Made by a program: the position numbers and the translations under genes. Positions 58,363 to 64,000 of a DNA stretch of 64,000 bases are shown here, piece after piece. Position 1 is the stretch's first letter. Each line of letters starts with the position of its first letter. Source of the DNA: Dama dama (lineage: Eukaryota; Chordata; Mammalia; Artiodactyla; Cervidae). The notes under the pieces were generated by a model. The model was not told the origin of the DNA, did no database searches, and saw only the letters and a program-made list of their open reading frames with translations. Location: positions 67,797,001-67,861,000 of the forward strand of contig NC_083698.1 in assembly GCF_033118175.1 (NCBI RefSeq). The letters run 5' to 3'.

Positions 58363-60790
58363 ATTGACAACATTGTGAGTTTCAGATGAACAGTGAAGGG
58401 ACTCAGACATATATATATATAGGTATCCCTTCTCACCCAAACTCCCCTCCCATCCACGAAACGTTGAGCAGAGTTCCGTGCTATGCTCAATTTAAAAGTG
58501 ACATTAACTGAAAAGTAACTAATAAAGGAAAGGAAATGAACTTTTATTTAGGGCCTACTATGTGCTGAGTGCTTTTCATACATCTTTTTTAATCTCATGA
58601 TAATGCTATAGGCAATTTTTAAATGTGAAATTAAAAATTTGCTTAAGATCACTCAGTCGGTAAGCGGTAGGCTGGATTTGACCAAATCTAACTGGTTCAA
58701 AGCCTGTGTGTGTTCTTTCTCTTCCATGGAGGCTATTTATCTAAAAGAGTGCAGGTCTCTCCAAACGTGCCTCTCAAAGAACTTGGAAGTAATTAAGGCA
58801 GAAGTGGTTTGTTAGTGTGTTCATTTATGAAATATACCCCAGTAAAACATTTTATCGATTTTTGCCCACCTTTACAAGCTGCTTATTCAGTAAGGATCTG
58901 GGGGAAAGAATAGGAAATACACAACACCCCATGGATATATTTCAGAAGTTCTGTTAACTTGAAACACAGCTTATAGAGTGAATCTTATTAAAAGCAAATA
59001 CTCTCCATCTCTATGACTACCCCAATTTATCTCCTGCAAAATTCTGTTACAGTTTCATTTTCTTAATGGGATGTATCTACAATGGTGAGAGGACTGGGGT
59101 TGGATGTTTTCTATTCATTTTTTCCCAAGTTGGGCTAAAATTCCCATCTTGCATTTGTCTGTCTGAAATCTTCAAATACTTTGATAATAAAAATATTAAT
59201 AAACACAACTGTTAAAAAAAAATACAACAGAAAAGTTGAAACTCAGTTTGGGCTGATCCCGACCATCTGGGACAGAAAAACTAGCCATGGGGGATGGGGG
59301 GGTACTTTCTTAAACACAGTTCATCCCCCTCTCCCAATACTTACATGTTCAGACACTGCTTGGTGGGCTGACTCTTGTGTTTCTTATTTTCTGAAGAGTC
59401 TGCACTGTCCAGTGGTTTTAAAGCTCAGATAGTGTTGTTACTGAAACAAACTTGGGTTCCTTCACTCGTGTGCACTAAAACCAATCTAATGACATTGGGT
59501 TGTGTGAAGGAAAGTGCAGTATTTATTTCAGGGCACGCCAAGCAGCCAAACTCCCCGAGTTCAACAAAAAACTTCAGTAAAGCATTTTTAAAGTCCAGGT
59601 GAGGGAGGGGTGTTCCAGGGTATGTGAACAGCTCAGGCACAGTTCTCCGATAGGTTGATGGTGAGGTAACAGGGTGTCATCACAGCGGTTAACATTATTG
59701 ATCCTTAGCAGCCAGTAGGTCTGGTCATGATCATTAACTAGTTAATTTCTTCCATTTGGTGGAGGTTTTTAGCATCTGTAAAACAACTCAGGAAATGTGC
59801 ATCAGATACTATCATTTCCCTACTGCTGAGAGAAGCTACAGCAGAGGATGGGGGGGTGGGGGGCGGGCAGATCCCAAAGGATCATTTTTCAGCTGGATCG
59901 GCTCCCCATTCTTTGCCTCAATTTACTCACTTGTAACTTGGACTTCCAACCAGTTGCTGTGAGGAGTAAATGAATCAGTCAATGCATGTGAGGTACTTAA
60001 AACCATGCTTGGTGACAGTAATTAGAAAGTGCTATATAAATACTAGCTGCTGATCTTATACTATCTTCCTCAAGTATTTACTTGAAAGGCAGTGGACAGG
60101 ACAAAAAAGAAAGGGAAGAATTTGAAGACACTGAGTAACTATTGCACAAAAAGCTCCTGTCTAGTCAGAGCACTGGGCTTCTTGGTGGGAACTTCACCAA
60201 AATGCAACTTACAAGGATGTTCTTGAGGTTAATGGCCAAGGTCAGGAGACAATAATCTCTATAACAAGCCAGTGCAATTTTATGAGGACAGAGAAACAAC
60301 ACCATGGATACAAAGTCTCTTGACAGGGCCAAGACAGTGATTCTTTTTCTTCCAAACTCTCTAATCAGTGTGGCCAGGCAGAGGACAAAAAGGGTACCTC
60401 TCTCTTGACCATTTCTATTCATTCATTCGTCCAACAACCATTACTTAATTGTTCACCTAGCCTGTGCCAAGCAATGCAAAGATGAGTGAGACCTCGCAGT
60501 CTAGTTGGAGAAATGAACAAGAGGATTCATTAATTAACTCAATTACTATCATCCATCAGGTACTGTGCTAGGTGCGGGGTATAGTGAACAAAACAGACAA
60601 AATCTCCCCCCACGCCCACCCTCCCACACTTGTGGAGTTGGCATTCTAGGGAGACAATGCTTGAAGTGAGTATGAAATCCTAAAAATAAAGCATGCGAGG
60701 AACTAGGGCGTGTTCCTGCAGGGTGGTGGACTGGCTGTACTTTTAATTGGAATAGTCAGGGACAGTTTTACTGATAAGGGGGTGGGGTAA
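58363..60790. other. Intergenic upstream of the CpG island, with MIRs
   Basis: Reverse MIR at 58,550-58,735 (gcctactatgtgctgagtgc, gatcactcagtcggtaagcg), forward MIR at 59,900-60,060, and an old MIR/L2-like stretch at 60,420-60,680. No young SINE lies between 58,363 and 64,000. No gene is supported. Confidence 0.55.
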
Positions 60791-60959
60791 CTCAGGATAT
60801 GCCCAGAGCATATGGGAGCCCAAGGGGAAGCCCCGCGTCTCTCCACGCCCTGCTGAGGGCAGCCCCAGGACTCAGCGCTCTCCAGTGCCATTTCTGGAGC
60901 TCACTCCTCCCGCCGCCGCGCCGGGCTCCAAGGGGCGGGGACCGAGCAAAGGTCCCGCC

Positions 60960-61053
60960 GCCCGCCCTCTTCCCTCGCGATCCCCCGCCCCGATTCGGCC
61001 CGGCCCGAGGGCTCCTCCGACTCAACAGGCGCGGGTCGCGAGGCAGCTGGGAG
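60960..61053 (+). other. GSDME: Candidate non-coding first exon of GSDME
   Basis: GSDME encodes gasdermin E, a pore-forming effector cleaved by caspase-3. Its first exon is non-coding in human as I recall. Here a G+C-rich stretch ends aggcagctgggag followed by gtaagt (61,054), a strong donor in the island core. The start is a guess, because TATA-less islands have dispersed start sites. No ATG with a family-like reading follows in the window, in keeping with the coding start lying in a later exon. Confidence 0.45.
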
Positions 61054-61667
61054 GTAAGTCCGGGTGTCTGGGCTCGGCTCTGTTCGGGGTCCGGCCTTGA
61101 CCTTGGGGAGCCGAGCCCGCGCGGCCCTTTCTCTCTGGATCACCCCCCGGTGTGCCCCTTAGTCCTAAGGGGGACGAATGGGTGGGCTGCCCGCAGTTGG
61201 ATCGCCGGCCCCGTGGCGTCCCCCTCTCTTCCCGCCCCACCCCACCCCTTTCCCATCCCATCCCCTCTTCTCTTCTCCTCCACTCCATTGCTACTTCCTT
61301 CTCTGGCTGTTGCTAGGGCAGCGGGTACCCACTGCCCCCCTTCTTTGCGCCCCCTCCCCATTCCTTCTTTCTTTGTCTTCCGGTTTCTCCTGGCTAGGCT
61401 CTAGACGGCCGCGCGCGGGAGCGCGTGTGTGCGGGGAAGGAAGGCGGGGGCCGGCGTGGAATTCACTCTCCGGCCTGGACCGAGTCCCCATCCCTAGCGT
61501 CGGGGATCCTGGGCCCCGAGCTGGAGGAGGCGGAGGCCAGCCACCACCCCCGCCCCGCCCCGCCTCGCCTCGCCTCGGTAGTTCTCGGCCTTGATGGGAT
61601 GACATCACCGCGCTCACGGGGCCTCCACGTGCGGACCCCGGACGCTTCCAGTCTGCACCTGACCAGG

Positions 61668-61686
61668 AGAGACCAGAGGGCGCTTT
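61668..61686 (+). promoter_or_regulatory. CTCF-like motif at island edge (candidate)
   Basis: gagaccagagggcgctttt contains ccagagggcgct, a close match to the CTCF core consensus. It lies 615 bases downstream of the proposed exon 1. Confidence 0.45.
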
Positions 61687-61690
61687 TAGA

Positions 61691-64000
61691 ACAGCGTGGG
61701 TTGTAGCGGGTTCGGAAAAACCCTCTCACTGAGATTCTACTCCGTTCAGAGGACTGGTGAGAAGGAAGGATGTGTTAGGATCGATGGATGCCTTTGAGAG
61801 GCAAATAGACAATCTAGTTGGAGTGGAATGAAAAGTGCTGCGGGTCAGAGAGAATAGCTGAATAAGTGTAGAGTAAATTAATTGTTTTCCAAAGCCACCA
61901 CCAATGAGCTCTTCTCGTAAACGAAAACAGCCGGGAAAAAATGAGGCCAGACAATTAGATCTGAGAAATACCGCCCAAGCCCTCAGCAGCTCCTTAGGTT
62001 TTCCAGAAGTGCTTTTGTTTTCGTTCTTTTTGAACCCGCAAGGGGAACCAATGGGTTCTTCTTTACTTAATCAGTCTCCTGTTATTTATTCCACTTCCCC
62101 CAAACCTTTGCTGCCTCACCTTCCTTTTACAAGCTCATGCCTGCCCTGTGACCACCATTTGTTTTTTTATTTCAGATTTTTATTTTAGAAAGAAATGATA
62201 GAATTCCTTGTCTTTAATTTGCCTTACTAGACAAATGAAGGCACTGGGCTATAAGCATTGGAAGATACAGAAGAATGACACCTCTGTTTAAAGTTAATAG
62301 ACTCAATTTCACTTTGTTCTTTAGAAAACTAAAAACAATTCAAAATGTGCTGAAGTTGTTAGGAGACAACAGTGCTAACAGCAGTGTCTTGTTTTCCTAG
62401 ATAGTGAGGAAATAGCATGTTTTATAGTCATGGTTTTTGCTTCCACCATAACTGAGGTGTACCCTTTTGAGCACATTTTCTCACTCTACAAAATGAATCA
62501 TATGTAGTTCAAATTAAAAAAAAAAAAAAACCTGATTAGGGTGTCAGCAGAGCAGGTGGTCCAGGACTCAGGCTTGGGAGACAGGTGGACCTCAGTTGGA
62601 ATCTGGGCTCAGCACTAATTCTCTATTTGAGGTTCAGTGCCTTCTAGTCAAAGACCTCTGGTAACAGCAGGTGGAGTTGAAGGGGTTGGGTCGTTGCTTG
62701 CTGAATGGGGGAGGCTTTGCTCCATGGGCAGCCCTGGGTTTCTCCATAACTGGGTATCAGAAAAGAGTTATAGGATTTGGGCTTCTAGGCGATTTGGGGG
62801 AGAGTTTAAGGAAATAGGACTTTGCTCTGGATTGGATGCCGCCAGAAAGTGTGGGAAATTCTCTGGAGTATCCTCGTAAATCATGTCTGAAAGGAGTGAG
62901 GCTAAAACTGCTGTTGGCTGAAAACCACAGTTATGTGTCAGGGTTGGTGGGGGTAGTGGGAGTGATTGGTCATTTTTGTGGTTTGCACAGTGTTCACATT
63001 TTGACTGTGGTCAGATAAGACTATGAAAGGTCTTGTTTTGGTCTTGATTTATCATGACCACCAAGTGGCGTGGCCTGATGTTGATGTCCTGTGACATTGT
63101 TCGTGCCGGCCAGGAGAATGCCGGGCCAGTGCCGGCAATCCTAGGGCTAGCTGATGGTACCAAGCCAGTTCCTGGATGTCAGGGTTGCTGCTTTTTTTCT
63201 CGTGTCCTTGAGCAAATAACATCTTTGAACTTTAGTTTCCACTTCTGTAAAATGCAGACAATACCTCCCGAGCGTTGTCGTGGAGATTCAATGAGGAAAT
63301 ATGTAGAAAGGAGTTAGCCAGTACCTGGCACTCAGCATATAGTTACCCCCTCTTTATTTAGTGGATGTTGAGGCTTCTTCCTTAGAACTATTCAAGCAGA
63401 AGCCCAGTGATCAACTGGAGCTGCTCCAGAGTAGAATCCTGAATTGGGAAGAGGTAGGATTTTTGCAACTCAAAGATGTGATCATTCCATCACACTGAAT
63501 CAGTCTTGAGGATGGTCATGAGCGATTGTAGCATCTTCTAATGCCGTCACCACCTTGGCAACTATTTTTAAGATCCTTTGGTCCCAGTTGGCCATGTGCT
63601 CTTCTGACTTTGTGTCGTTGTCTCGCTTTTTTGGTCTCTTTCTTTAAAGTCTCTTGTCCAGGAGTCTGAGCTGAGCTTTCATGTCGTCACTGCCTTGACT
63701 TTGACTCTCTGAATTCTAATCTGATTCAAGCTGGGGAGCCACAGAGGCTGATGAGATGTTTGCTAATGGAATTCTTCAGACCCAAGCAGGCTCTTTGGTA
63801 CAGCTGTAAAGTGCGGTGGAGTTTTAGGCCATGAGCATTTTGAGCTTGACCTCTAGGGAGGCCATTTTTGTCTTCTTTCTGATTGGAGCATTCTGGAAAT
63901 TTGAATCTGACATCTGACTTTTAGTTGAGGCATTATTGTGCTTGTCTGTGTCAGGCAGCTTGAGTTCTAGATCTTTTAGTGGACTCTGGGCGTATTATTT
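61691..64000 (+). other. GSDME: Probable GSDME intron 1 (partial)
   Basis: AT/GC-balanced DNA with a poly(A) at 62,514-62,530 and MIR traces at 62,560-62,650 and 63,205-63,350 (acttctgtaaaatgcagaca). An open frame from 61,904 (94 codons) resembles no family I know. No coding exon was found up to the edge. Confidence 0.5.

Larger units (their letters stand above)
60830..61690 (+). promoter_or_regulatory. GSDME: CpG island promoter, probably GSDME
   Basis: GC content and CpG density rise sharply here: ccgccgccgcgccgggctcc, ggggcggggaccgagcaaag, gatcccccgccccgattcgg, and a CCCCG/CCTCG repeat at 61,549-61,578. GC boxes (Sp1-type) occur at 60,931, 60,978 and 61,549. There is no TATA box. The orientation is set by the good donor at 61,054. 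Gene identity rests on conserved order in mammals (OSBPL3 followed by GSDME on the same strand) and not on coding sequence. Confidence 0.7.

Noticed and set aside
60799..61404. 201-codon open frame over the CpG island
   Set aside because: GC-rich DNA has few stops. The reading is low-complexity (P, R, S, L), crosses the proposed donor at 61,054 and overlaps several equally long frames on both strands.
61904..62188. 94-codon frame starting MSSSRKRKQPG
   Set aside because: The basic start looks plausible, but there is no Kozak support, no similarity I know, and the carboxyl end runs into T-rich intron sequence.
1..64000. CRISPR arrays, operons, phage, plasmid or toxin-antitoxin systems
   Set aside because: Spliced mammalian exons and ruminant repeats throughout; regular repeats are microsatellites or dimeric SINEs only.

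Overview
The window is nuclear DNA of a bovid ruminant (cattle, buffalo, sheep or goat type). It is full of BovB (RTE-type) retrotransposons and of the tRNA-derived SINEs Bov-tA and Bov-A2, which together are diagnostic of ruminants. Genes are split by long introns with GT/AG borders, and a CpG island lies near the right edge. There is no bacterial, phage or organellar content.

Left third (1-~21.3 kb): the last six coding exons of an oxysterol-binding-protein-related protein on the + strand. Joined, they encode about 237 C-terminal residues that read in phase through every junction and end at a TGA at 17,699-17,701. I assign the gene to OSBPL3 (ORP3) because the C-terminus fits ORP3 better than ORP6 or ORP7 as I remember them. 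A proximal poly(A) signal follows 236 bases after the stop. A SINE-free tract continues to a second good poly(A) signal at 21,261, so the 3' UTR may be about 3.5 kb long. The introns carry Bov-tA, Bov-A2, CHR-type SINE, L1, MIR and Tigger copies, and the last intron holds a head-to-tail pair of BovB copies.

Middle (~21.3-60.8 kb): an intergenic region with no supported protein gene. It is a layered record of transposon insertions: a Tigger1 copy with three elements inside it, a mariner split by a BovB (14-bp target duplication), SINEs nested three deep, an 85%-identical inverted repeat made from L1/HAL1 sequence, a BovB reverse-transcriptase pseudogene with a 313-codon open stretch, and a short mariner-derived palindrome resembling ruminant miRNA hairpins.

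Right edge (60.8-64 kb): a strong TATA-less CpG island with GC boxes and a good splice donor at 61,054, followed by intron-like sequence. In human, the gene downstream of OSBPL3 on the same strand is GSDME (DFNA5), whose first exon is non-coding. By conserved gene order this island is most likely the GSDME promoter and exon 1, but no GSDME coding sequence is in the window.

I found no undescribed molecular system. The notable items are structural: nested elements, the inverted repeat, a possible miRNA-like hairpin, regulatory candidates and the long 3' UTR. All repeat family names are from memory of consensus sequences, and boundaries are good to about 10-30 bases unless a target duplication is given.
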